From the NCBI GenBank assembly GCA_030770545.1, contig CM061102.1:8173501-8237500 (forward strand): a DNA stretch of 64,000 nt. Direction: 5' to 3'. Below the pieces are notes generated by a model. It was given only the letters and a program-made list of their open reading frames with translations, had not been told where the DNA came from and ran no database searches. The translations under genes and the position numbers were made by a program. Shown piece after piece: positions 36,703-47,902 of this stretch (the stretch's first letter is position 1; every line of letters begins with the position of its first letter). The stretch is from Macropodus opercularis (Eukaryota; Chordata; Actinopteri; Anabantiformes; Osphronemidae).

Positions 36703-39394
36703 TTAAAAGTTGGAGTCTTCACAGGGAATAGGCCTGAAGGTGACTTCTTTGTTCTTCTCCAGAAGGAGGTCATACCGACAGAGAGGCCTGTGAAGAACAA
36801 AGCGCTCTCATTTTATTTGGTGCTTGAAGAAAACTGAATTGCGTATGTCGTTGCTTACCTCTCCTTGCGTTCCAGATTAGTGAGACGGATTTTGAGAACT
36901 CTGAGCTTAGGTTTGGAAGGACAAACATTCCCAGTGGAGAATTTGAGAGTCATCCTTTGCACTGCCTGGACGTCTTTGTCAAACTGGGCAAACAACGTGG
37001 TCTCTGTGTACTTCTGAAACTTTAATGCTGTACTGATGTACATACATATAAAACATGGAGTAGCTTGTTGTGAGAGAGGCAGCAAAAAGGGACAAGGAGT
37101 TTATCAGTACTTTGAGCAGAATCTGAAATGAATGGACGGAAGACTTACTGATCGATAGTCGCTACTGCTTCTTTGTCATTATAATGGAGCTTAACAGTAA
37201 TGTATCCTCGGTGTTCGTTCCATGTCATTATGTCCAGTCTGTAGCTTGTCTCTGAGAGAAGACGTTAAAATTGTATTCAAGTCAACTCTCCTTTTAGTTT
37301 TAATAGCTCCACTGCAGGATGAATAGACTGTTGTAGTCTTCTGAATGCGTCCGCCTGGTTAATGCGCTTATGTCTGTTACTTACTGCAGAATGGAGTCTC
37401 TGCATTTGTTGTGAAGTAAGCTTTTGTTTCTTTCAACCTCAGCAGGTCGTCTTTCCACTTTATTACGTCATAGCCTGGATTTGAATGAAACAGCGACATC
37501 ATACATCGTAACCTCTGGTAGAGCATCAGTGTGTGTCCGTCATCAATAATTAGACTGTCAGGGTACTAACCAAAGACAGGGCATCCAGCAGCACCGAACC
37601 TGTCACAGTCCATGCAGTTTCCATTCAGAAAGTCTTTGTAGGACGAGCAGGGGTAGGCCCTGCTGGAACAACTCTCTGTCAGAGAGTCGAGCAAGAGCAT
37701 CACCGATCTCTGGTGGTCACATTTGAAATAGTATTCGCCTGCAAAAAGGTACAGACGGAGGAGTAACAATGCGGTACTGTTTAAAGCCTTGTAGCAGAAA
37801 TGATGTAACACTGAAGACCACACCTGAGAAGACGGTCTTTGGGCAGCCAGGTTGGTCTGTTCCACCATTAGCATAGAAATCAATGTGACCCTGAGTTTCT
37901 CTGGAGCCCAGGACTGTAACACACAGCAGGTAAATAATCTGTAATATGTACATGTATAAATGTGTGTGTGTGTGTGCATGCATATCTCTATTTACAATCA
38001 ATATCTGAATGCAGGACATCCACAAACTGGGCGTCTGTGGGATCCAGACGGTCCTCAGGAGGACTGTTATCAAACAAAAACCCAGCAGGATCCAAACCTG
38101 CAAACAGCACAACAACCGACGTCAGTAGAGCTTAAAAATAGAAACGTTTTCAAGACAATAGATATTGGGATAGAGAGTTGCAGAGAGTTGCATAACTACC
38201 TGTAATTCTTCCTAGTGATCCGTTCAGGTCTCCGCCTACAAAACCTGACAAATGAGCTCCTAGACTGAATCCAATCATGTGGATGGAGCTCAGAGATGCA
38301 CCGTGCTCCTGAAACGAGCCAATATTAGTCTTTATCTAGAGCAGCAGTCAACGATACAGCAGCCACGGACACTGAAGCATCTCATACCTGCATCAGTTTA
38401 ACAAAAGCAGTGATGTTGCTCGCTGCCTTCCTTGTGTTCTCCACTGCTTTGAAATAGCTCGTAGCAGCTCCACGGTTCCAGTCCACAACTATGACATTCA
38501 TGTCTTCTCTGGCCAGCAGCGCCTTGGTCATCTTGTCCAGCCACTCCGGTGAAGATCCCGTTGGCCGGAAGCCATGAATGACGAAGGTAGAGGGCTTGGA
38601 TAAGTTCAGCCTGGGACTGGCAGACAGGTCCGTGTGTGACATGAGTGTGCCACATGTGCCATTTTCCCTGGTGTACAGCAGCAACCGAAGATTGAGGCTG
38701 GTGCCAATGAACGCATGGCCCAGATTTAGTTTTGTAAATCCTGTACAATCCTGAGCTGGGAAAAGCAAAAGACAGAGCAAGAAGTGAAAGAAGCATTCAA
38801 AGTATAAAATACACACAAAACAGTAAAGTAAGTAAATCACAACAATACAATACATTTGCAAAACATTTGAATAGTGGACGATTAGTTGTTTGCAGTTTCA
38901 GAGACAAAATCTCCACCTCACTCAATGAAATTCAGTTTGAGGGCGAAGCTATTACGCCACTGCAACGTTTCTCCCAGAACAAGTTCAACAGGGAAAGGAA
39001 AGCAGATCTGAGCTACACAAACAATAATAATTAAGTCATTAAAAAAACGTACAGATGCTGGTTGGTATCTAACAGATGTCGCTTTCTAACAATGCAAAGA
39101 GTAACACAGTCATTTTAATCTGAGCTGCTCAAAAAAACTTCTCTCTGTAGAGTAACTGTTACAGAACCGCTGTAAATCCCCTTCACCACTATCTGAGTAA
39201 TGCATTTGCTTTTCCCTCCCGATTTTCAGTTCCTAGTTTCCAGTTTCAATACACTTACAATACATTATTACAATAAAGGCTGCTTGTGTCCTTTGCTGAG
39301 GGCTGTCTGACGTTAGTGTTACTGTTCAGGTCTTACCTCTATATAACTGAGCGGCTACGAGCAGGAGTGGAGCCAGATACTGCCACAGGAACAT
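36703..39394 (-). CDS. liph: Lipase member H-like secreted phosphatidic acid-selective phospholipase A1
   Basis: Ten coding exons on minus: 39337-39394, 38388-38755, 38200-38308, 37996-38097, 37824-37913, 37571-37738, 37385-37474, 37149-37251, 36859-37032, 36703-36787. Phases agree and give 448 aa (human LIPH 451). The start MFLWQYLAPLLLVAAQ is a signal peptide. Pancreatic-lipase fold with catalytic Ser in GFSLG, Asp in GLDPA and His in CDHQRSV. The lid between CPKTVFSG and EYYFKC is 12 residues, the short form seen in PA-selective PLA1 enzymes rather than triglyceride lipases; it cuts phosphatidic acid to lysophosphatidic acid outside the cell. The end (PLCRYDLLLEKNKEV) matches LIPH. The acceptor before the ATG and a donor at 39669 imply a noncoding first exon ending at 39670. 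LIPI is the alternative name. Confidence 0.88.
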
Positions 39395-41110
39395 GCCTTA
39401 CGCCTGCAACGCCTAAATAATCAACAGAAGGAGCTGTCAGAGTGGAACCATTGTCTCGCAACACACCAGTCACATAGCATTTACTGAAAATCTGTTCCTT
39501 ATACTACTGTAACACCACAAATCATGTGCTCACAAACTCAGCAGACACTACCACAGTGATCACAAGTGAAACATGGATTAGTTTCTTAGCTACAGTAGTT
39601 TCTAAACCTCTATGGACAGTAGTTACAGGGAGATTAAAAACCGTCTCAACTCATCTGTTGTTATCTTACCGTTGACAAATGAATATGTTTCCTGTCCAGA
39701 TGTGTTTAAGGTCCAGTTTGTAGCGTCACATATTTGAGGAGCGTTCAGAGATCAGGAAATGTGAAACAGCAAGGCTTCATACTGTGCCCGCCCTGCAGCT
39801 CTCACAGGGATGACCACACCCTCTTTGCCCTGGGTAATATGTACACAGGTGAAACATTCCTCTGAAGTCGCTCCTGATGCCTGTGAACCTCAAACCAGTT
39901 GTGACAGTTTCTCCTGCTTCTGGTGCATTTAAAAACAAACTGCTCATAACAGTCTTGATTTGCATCTCTAACATTCAATTCTTGTCTGCAAGTATCCCTG
40001 CAACAGATTACCTGGACCAGGTCTTCAGTCAGTCAGAAGCTGGGAGGTACCAGTTTTCACCCCTTTTGTCTTTTCACCCTCATGTCAGATGGTATCTTCC
40101 TGCCTCTGACTGACTGAAAGCACCTGATGATGATCAGTCGTGTCAAGGGCAGACATCTGGACAACAAGAGGACCAGAACTCCACCAGGACTGGGACTGGG
40201 AGTACTCTGGTCTAACTTGTGGTTCCATAAATGATAAATGAGTGTCAGCAGCTGTGGCTGTTTGCTTTAATTCTGATATTGATTTAATGTATTAAAGCTG
40301 TGGGGTAAGCAAACCCGGTGAAGTGTTGGTCAGCCAATGATCACTCTAAGAATTCTAGCAGACTGCGAGGACAGTGACCTAAGATGATAGTGACAACATG
40401 TTGTATGAAAGATCTGCCGGGGAGGATGACAAACTTTGTCCTGGAGGGACTGAGTCCAAGACTCGTGTCTCATCCAAGCAGAGATGTCTGACATTGTAGA
40501 CTGGAGGTTAAGGTGGTTTACATTGTCCAGATTAGATACTGTTTGTGTGGCTGTATGTGGTATTTATTCACCACAACACAGGCCGAGTCAGGAAATGACG
40601 CTGTTGCTACAGTAACCTGTGACCACTGTGGGGAACGTTAGCACATATTATGTTTGGTTCCAAAGGCTGCTGATGTAAAAGCGTTGCTGTAGCTCTTTAG
40701 CTACCCCTTGACTCTTTGTTTTCCAAATGACACAACCTAAAATGAAGTGAATGAGGTTTTCAAACATGAGACTTTGTACATGTGCATCTAGCTGGAGTGT
40801 AACATATGGATATTAGGTGCATGGAGATGAAAGATAGTGTTGTGCTGCGTTGCACACACCATCGTGTTGCTACAACGCTCCACATGTGTTGCCACATGTT
40901 TATGAGGAAAGCCCTCACAAGCTCAGTATTGATGAAAGCGCGCTGCAGCAGAGAGTGGCTTGAACTTTGCTCATTACAATCTCGCGTCATCAGGGTCAGG
41001 CGAGCTGATGGGATGTTACTTTAAAACGCGCTCAGCCTGTGGACTCGCTCCTGTGGAGTTAGTTAAGCCAGCGGAGAAGAGCGACAGGTGGACGGGCCGG
41101 ATCATCCAGG
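39395..41110. other. Divergent flank of liph (-) and pcyt1b (+)
   Basis: Includes the liph 5' UTR intron and noncoding exon (ending at 39670, extending toward about 39.75 kb) and the pcyt1b 5' UTR, CG-richer at 40930-41110. No other gene or repeat recognised. Confidence 0.45.
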
Positions 41111-43938
41111 ATGGCTGGAAGAAGACGAGGCCGAGGCAGCAACGTCCAGCAACAACACGCCTCACAAAACCAAAGAGCAGGCCCTCGCAGGGTAAGTCCC
41201 TTCTGTCAATATAGTGAAAATGAAAACACGTGTGATTTCATTGGCTTTTTATCAAAGTAAAGGTTTTCTTTGTGGTTATTTGACTTGTTGCACTGGCTTG
41301 GAAAGTTACGTGACAGGTGGGTGCAGTGAAGTAGCCATGACTCATTCTTACAAGCACACACAATTAATACTGTTGTAATCTGCTTTGGTTAAGTATAAAC
41401 ATTATTATATGACCTTCAAGGTCATATAATAATTAATTATGTAACATTATTATATAAAATCCATCATCAGCAAGATGCAGATTAATATAGAACATTCATC
41501 TTTCAATTGAGGAAACATGAAGTGTGTTGACATCATAAAGGACATGGAAACATGTTGAATTCAAACATGTTGATTATACCCAGGCCCATAAATCACAACT
41601 CAGAACTAAATCTTTGACCTTAAACGGAATAATGCTCATAGTGTATCAGCGCAGGTCAAGCAGAACAAGAGGTCAAAGGATATCTGGCTGTGCAACAGAT
41701 AAATGCATCTGTGCTTAACACAAAGTCCGTGACATATCACATCACTCTTTACGTCTGAGATTATTCTGTCTTGAACTGAACTGATTGATAAAGTGATTAT
41801 GAAGACGTATCGAGTTTAATTCTCAGTGATGTCAGTTCTAGAGGAGTCCCAACCCTTAAATGTTCAGCATTTCCTTTTCTCAATACAAGCTATGAATACG
41901 TGCATGAATGTGAAGATTGTACCTGTCTTGGTACATATTGCATAACGATACCTTGTCTCTCGTATGTTTTAAAGAAGAGCATAACTGAACTGAAAAAAAC
42001 ACCATTTGATTCAACTTTGTCTTGTCTCTCTGCAGGCTCTGAGGGAGCCGGCTGCTTTTGCTAAGCCTACAGGTTTTGAAACAGATTTCCACCACGAAAA
42101 GCTAACGATCGCCCAAGCACGGAGGGGCACACCAGGTAGTTTTCCTTCCTTATCTTCAACTGGTCTATCCTCGGAAAGAGGTTTTCTCTTATACTACTGT
42201 TGACAAGGAAATGTATCAAAGAGAATGACTACTCATGATTGTTCAGTTTGGTGGCTAAGCTGTAAATAATGATTAATGTCTCAGCGTAATGTGGTTTTAC
42301 TGTTACAGTAGGTATTTGGTTGTCATCACCATAAATGCGTCACACCACATCACTGGAACATTAGCAAGAAATAAAACTATTAAGATCTTTATTGGCTGAC
42401 TGGATATCAACCTTTAGGCTATGTTATGTCATCTGTCATCTGGGTACAGTAATTGAAAACGTTTTTATAATTCTTATCTTGCAGCTCATCGTCCAGTACG
42501 AGTGTACGCTGATGGTATCTTTGATCTTTTCCATTCGGGACATGCTCGAGCTCTGATGCAGGCCAAGAACGTCTTCCCCAACACTTGTCTGATAGTAGGA
42601 GGTAAGACAACGTTTAGTACACATTACGACTCAAATGCAGCTTGAACAATAGCACTGGATTCTGTGAAGCCTAAATGAGTTTGACAGAAAACATCATGTG
42701 TCTGTGTCCATAGTCTGCAGTGATGAACTCACCCACAAACTGAAGGGCTACACAGTGATGACGGAGGATGAACGCTACGAAGCCCTGAGGCACTGCCGCT
42801 ACGTTGATGAGGTGGTGCGCGACGCTCCCTGGACCCTTACGGCAGAGTTCCTCAAGAAACATAAGGTCAAAGGTCACACAGTCACTGGACACCCAGCTTC
42901 TTACAATGTCAACATTTCTTAGTAGTCCAAGTTAACGACTCTCTTCCGCTATAATACGGAGAGAACTACAAGCACGTCTGCTTTGAATCAGTCTCAACAC
43001 TGTTGGGTTCCATTCACAGATCGACTTTGTGGCGCATGATGATATCCCTTACACCTCTGCTGGATCAGACGATGTCTACAAGCACATCAAAGAAGCAGGT
43101 GGAAGCACATACAGACTAATTCAACGTGAAAAATGTAATTAATTGTAGGTGTTTAAATTGTTTGTGTATTCATGTCAGGAATGTTTGTGGCCACTCAGAG
43201 GACAGAGGGCATCTCTACATCTGATCTGATCACTCGTATTGTCCGAAACTATGACATCTATGTCAGACGCAACTTGCAAAGAGGCTACACAGCCCAAGAA
43301 CTCAATGTTGGATTCATCAATGTAAGAAATCCTGTTTACTTAGCAGAAACAATACGTAATATGTCCCACTGACATCAGAAATCACTGTGCATTTTATAGG
43401 AGAAACGATATCGGCTCCAAAACCAGGTGGACAAGATGAAAGAGACGGTTCGTACAGTGGAGGAAAAGTCCAAACACTTTGTCTACAGAGTCGAAGAGAA
43501 GAGCCAAGACCTCATCCACAAGTGGGAAGAGAAGTCCAGAGAGTTCATTGGCAACTTCCTGGAGCTTTTTGGACCAGATGGAGCCTGGGCAAGTTAGATT
43601 TTTCATTGATCCATGCACAAATAAGTGTGTTATGTTGGGTGAAAGCAAATAATGAAAAGCAACAACACAACGTTAAATCAAACTCGTCTTTGTCTGTCGT
43701 TGTTTAGCATGCGATTCAGGAGCGGAGCGGTCGCATGCTGCAAGCCCTGTCACCCTACTCCTCGCCCCACGGCTCACCCAGCAGCAGTCCCACCAGAGCG
43801 CGCTCGGCTTCTCCCGACTCCTCCGCCTCCCCCTCCTCTCTCTCACCTCCTTCCTCTCCGTCCTCCCCCCCGTCACGTAAAAAGGGGACTCGCTCCTCTG
43901 TCAAGGCTGCCTCCACATACAGCAGACATGTACAGTGA
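41111..43938 (+). CDS. pcyt1b: CTP:phosphocholine cytidylyltransferase beta (choline-phosphate cytidylyltransferase B)
   Basis: Eight coding exons: 41111-41191, 42036-42135, 42485-42601, 42714-42865, 43020-43098, 43179-43321, 43400-43588, 43708-43938 (TGA). Phases agree and give 363 aa (human 369). It makes CDP-choline from CTP and phosphocholine, the controlling step of phosphatidylcholine synthesis. Seen: RPVRVYADGIFDLFHSGHAR with the HxGH catalytic motif, RYVDEVVRDAPW, the RTEGISTSDLITRIV signature, the amphipathic membrane-sensing helix (EKRYRLQNQVDKMKE...FIGNFLELFGPDG), and a Ser/Pro-rich phosphorylation tail. The beta form is favoured over alpha by HEKLTIAQARRGTPA, MFVATQRTEG and FLELFGPDGAW. 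The N-terminus GRRRGRGSN is basic, which could give nuclear targeting. Intron 7 starts with GC instead of GT. Confidence 0.93.
41401..41433. repeat. 33-base near-perfect palindrome in pcyt1b intron 1
   Basis: Arms 41401-41416 and 41418-41433 are exact reverse complements around a single C. The centre reads TGACCTTCAAGGTCA, two everted nuclear-receptor half-sites three bases apart; the plus strand contains TCAAGGTCA and the minus strand TGAAGGTCA, both fitting the extended monomer site TNAAGGTCA. Confidence 0.85.
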
Positions 43939-44370
43939 GTTCCTCCGGCTGCGTCATGTTCACTGCTGCTCCCACAGGCTTTAGGTCTTTAATTGAATGT
44001 GCAAGAAGGCTGTTAATCAAGTGCAATAAATCCAAATGTATATAATGTTTATTTTCTATAAATTAAACATGTTGCTTGAATATGATTTTGTCTTTTGTCA
44101 TTTGTTAAACCTGGGCTGTGTGTTTTGTCAATATGTCTTCTATAAACAAACTACTTTATATATATATTAGCCTGAAGGTGGAGTTACACCTGCAGTGTTT
44201 TATTATCTAAAGACCAAAGTATGTCGCCTTTAATCCACTTTAAAAACAACGTGGCTTAGCTGTAATTAATGAATAGTTAAACGTTGCTTCAGAACTACAA
44301 ACCCATCTGCGCATGCTCTGCATCGTTTATAACCATGGATATGACGTCATATGTGCCCCGCGGATTAAAG
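43939..44370 (+). other. pcyt1b 3' UTR and zdhhc promoter
   Basis: AATAAA at 44025-44030 would end a short pcyt1b 3' UTR. The following about 300 bases must hold the promoter of the palmitoyltransferase gene; tgacgtca at 44342-44349 is a perfect CRE-type palindrome near its start codon. Confidence 0.5.
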
Positions 44371-47300
44371 ATGGCGCCCTCTCACGTACTCAAGTGCTGC
44401 AAGCGGGTCTTGAACTGGGTACCTGTCCTCTTTATCAACCTGGTCGTCGGCTGGTCCTACTACGCGTATGTCGTGGAGCTGTGTGTCTGTAAGTACACGC
44501 ACTTTCACACGCGTGGCGTGAAGACGGGGCCGCGTCGTGGCCGGAGTGAGATGTGACATCCTCCGAGGCTGCGCAGCCTCCCAGTCATGGAACCTCCGGG
44601 CACGTTACACCGGCTCACTTCGTCCCTGTCACTCACTTCTACGCGTTGTTCAGTCTTGGTGTTAGCATTTACAGTAATTAACAATTCGTAACTTGAGATG
44701 GTTGTAATGCAGGAGGTAACGCTTGCGAGAGTCAGTCTTGATCCTTTTATGTGCAGTGTGTGATATTTGAATAGAGTTATTTTACTCTAATATTGTATGA
44801 ATGCTTTGTTTGACTTACATCTAATAACACAGAAACAAATATTGGCTTCTCTGTCTGTCTCCTCTCTCCGCAGTAAACTGATATTAAAACTTTACAAAGG
44901 GGTAAAGTTCATTGGCAATTTGTTCAAAAGTTGATTGAGCAATAGTGTAAAACCTTTCCGAACATCTGCAACACAAACAAGTGTCTGTAATGAAACGATG
45001 TGTTAGTGGAAGCTGTGTCGAAGGCTGGGAAACAACGACCCTCCTCATTCACCCTCTTGGTACCAACTGGATTAATCTGTACTTTAACAGTTTGTGGGGC
45101 AAGTTGTTGAAATGCAAAAAAAAAAAAAAAAAAAACGAGGCCTCTTATTTCTCTTTTCTGTAATATGCTGAAATGTAATTATGTTGTTTTGCAAGGGCAC
45201 AAAAACTATTTCAGCGGCAACTGAGTATTGCATCACTCAGTATAGATACTGATCACTTGTGCGTGCCATGACGTGCACGGTCACCAGACTCACAATAGGT
45301 TTTTACTATTATCAGCATGTAGACACACAGTAGTTATGTGTAACAGTCTCGTCCCTGCTGCTTAAACAAAGCTCGCTGTTATGGGTGGGTCACTACTGGC
45401 CGTGCCAGGCTGCTGCCACATGGTGCGAGAAAAGGGTGGTGTGTGTGTGTGATTGGTGGGGGAAGTGAAGCAATGCATTCCAACAACATTATTCCTGCTC
45501 TAATTACCTTTTCTCTCTTTTGTGTAGATACAATCCCAAACAATGCAGAAAGAAGTGAGACACGTTTCTAATTTTATCCACTCTCTTGTTTTAATTATTC
45601 ATATGTGGACAGCCACAAATTCTTGTCTTTTCCTCAACAGTCAGCTATTTGGTCATCTTTCATATCTGTCTCATCATGTTTATATGGTCCTACTGGAAAA
45701 CAATCTGGTCCAGACCAGCCAGTCCTTCAAAAATGGTACGCTAAAAGAAAATGATCTAGTAAGTGCATGATTATAGAAAACTATGATCTTCACTGGGCGT
45801 TTTTCTCTTTGTATCAGTTCGGTCTTCCCAGGGCAGAGAAGGAACTGTTTGAGAGAGAAGACCGAGCCGAGAAACAACAGGAGATCCTGAAGAAGGCGGC
45901 GAGGAATTTACCTGTGTATACACACACTGCAGGTGGAGGTGAGGACTGTTCTACTGTGTGTGTTGTCACCGTTTCCCGGGGAATGTAGGGAGGGAGTAGA
46001 CGCATTTCCTCAAGGTTCAGGTTCATGTTTTTTACTCACAGACACAACACGGAGAAGGCAAGCATGTTGTTTCTCTCCCTGTACATCCGGCCCATCCCTC
46101 TTGTGTTTACATGTATCAGGGGGGTAATTGGACTCAGCTGCACCTGTTTTTCTCCCTGGCTCTTTTCCTCAACAATCAGGTGATCACTTACTGGGCTGCA
46201 CAGGGACCTGGTTATACCAAACTGTTGTGTGTGTGGGCAGAACGCAGTATTTGTGAAGTAGCCCTACAGTAATTCTGCTTTCTGTTTCTAGCTGTCAGAT
46301 ACTGTGAACCCTGCCAGCTAATCAAACCCGACCGCTGCCATCACTGCTCCACCTGTGACATGTGAGTGTACGCACACTAATAAACATGCGTTCCTGCATT
46401 TGAAAGGCTTCTGGGTAACTTAAATCTCATTAAGGAATTTTCTGTATATTTTTTGTGTGTTGTTTAAGGTGTGTGCTGAAAATGGATCATCACTGCCCCT
46501 GGTATGCTTTTCTCATGTCACGCACTGTTTTGATATATTTTCCCAGTGATTATTTTAACCATCAGTATTTTTAAAAAGACACTTCACTTTCTGTCTCTCC
46601 TGTGTTTTTACTTTCAGGGTGAATAACTGCGTAGGATTCTCAAACTACAAGTACTTCGTCCTGTTCTTGGCCTACGCCTCAGTCTACTGTGTAGTTATCT
46701 GTGCGACGGTGATTCAGTATTTCATCAAATTCTGGACCGTAAGCACAGACCCTTTCCTCTTAGCTTGCTTCTTGTAATCGTGCAGTCAGGCTGTGGTGAA
46801 GCTTGTGATTGGTCATTCTGTGTTGCATCATAGGATGTGAACAGGTTTCTGTCACTGTGGCTACAGATCATGTGATCCTATTCTGCATGCTGCTCTGCAT
46901 GACACAATGACTGCTGTCACGTAACCCAGGATTGAAGGACTGTATTGTTATTAGTGCAGAAAAAGTATTGATAAAATAATTTCGACTTTAATAGTTTGTT
47001 TTTCCACTGAATGTCTTCATTTTTGCTAGTAGGTGGGTTTATCTGTCTTGACACGAGGCCTGTTTGTTTTTTCTCATCTAAAGAAACAGCTGCCTGACAC
47101 ACACGCCAAATTCCACATCTTGTTTCTGTTTTTTGTGGCGGCCCTGTTCTTTATCAGCGTCCTGTCACTTCTCAGCTACCATCTATGGCTTGTGGGAAAG
47201 AACAGGACCACTATAGGTGACTATAATTAAATGCAGCCATTTCATTCTGCTGCTTATTACATGCATTTGTTAGCCACTGCTGACTGACTACATTTCTAAA

Positions 47301-47902
47301 CTCATTTCAGAGGCGTTCAGGGCTCCTGTCTTCACAAATGGCCCAGACAAAAATGGGTTTTCTCTGGGTTTTAGCAGAAATGTAGCTGAGGTCTTTGGAG
47401 ACCAAGCCAAGTACTGGTTTGTCCCAGTTTTTTCAAGGTGAGTTTACTGACCAGAGCTAAACCACAGTTATCAGTCGCCTTAGCAAACTTGTCAGGCTGC
47501 TTTTCGTCAACACTGTCTGATAAACTGCTGATACAGTAGAGAATGTAGTGTTTTGTTGCAGTGTTACAGTAGAGAGCTGATACGTTTACTAATCCCGTGC
47601 TGAACGTTTCCAGTCTTGGGGACGGACATTCCTTTGTTACCAGATTGGTGCACATAGATCCCGAACAAGCAAAAAGTGTCCTGCAGCAAAATGGAAAAAG
47701 GTTAGTTTTTTATTAATATTGAGTGTTTTCTCTCCAGTGTTGTTTGCTGGGTATTGATTTTTGATATGATTTAAATCACAGCCCTGCTGATGGGGAGACC
47801 AACACTTGTGGACTTGGTAACAACTTACAACACACAGCGAGCAACTGTAATGATGGAGACGGAGGCCACGTTGTCTCTGTGACCATGGAGAGCGAGCCAT
47901 AG
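44371..47902 (+). CDS. DHHC palmitoyltransferase, ZDHHC2/ZDHHC15 subfamily
   Basis: Eleven coding exons: 44371-44488, 45528-45554, 45641-45735, 45818-45938, 46292-46361, 46469-46501, 46618-46738, 47084-47216, 47311-47437, 47614-47700, 47782-47902 (TAG). Phases agree and give 350 aa. It attaches palmitate to cysteines of membrane proteins in the secretory pathway. Four membrane segments are visible (WVPVLFINLVVGWSYY; YLVIFHICLIMFIWSYW; FVLFLAYASVYCVVIC; ILFLFFVAALFFISVLSLL). The zinc-binding Cys-rich domain lies between segments 2 and 3, with DHHCPW as the active site, then TTIE and the PaCCT-like KNGFSLGFSRN. DPEQA and the ending VTMESEP look more like ZDHHC2 than ZDHHC15, so no symbol is given. 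The ATG at 44371 gives MAPSHVLKCC, as in the family; an upstream in-frame ATG at 44335 would add 12 residues. Confidence 0.9.
45116..45136. repeat. Poly(A) tract, 21 bases
   Basis: Uninterrupted A run in intron 1 of the palmitoyltransferase gene; likely a simple repeat. Confidence 0.9.

Noticed and set aside
41111..43938. Naming the cytidylyltransferase pcyt1a because slc51a is nearby
   Set aside because: The residues at HEKLTIAQAR, MFVATQRTEG and ELFGPDGAW fit the beta form as I recall it.
43652..43984. 110-aa frame overlapping the last pcyt1b exon
   Set aside because: Out-of-frame shadow; the spliced frame gives MLQALSPYSSPHG and the expected Ser/Pro tail.
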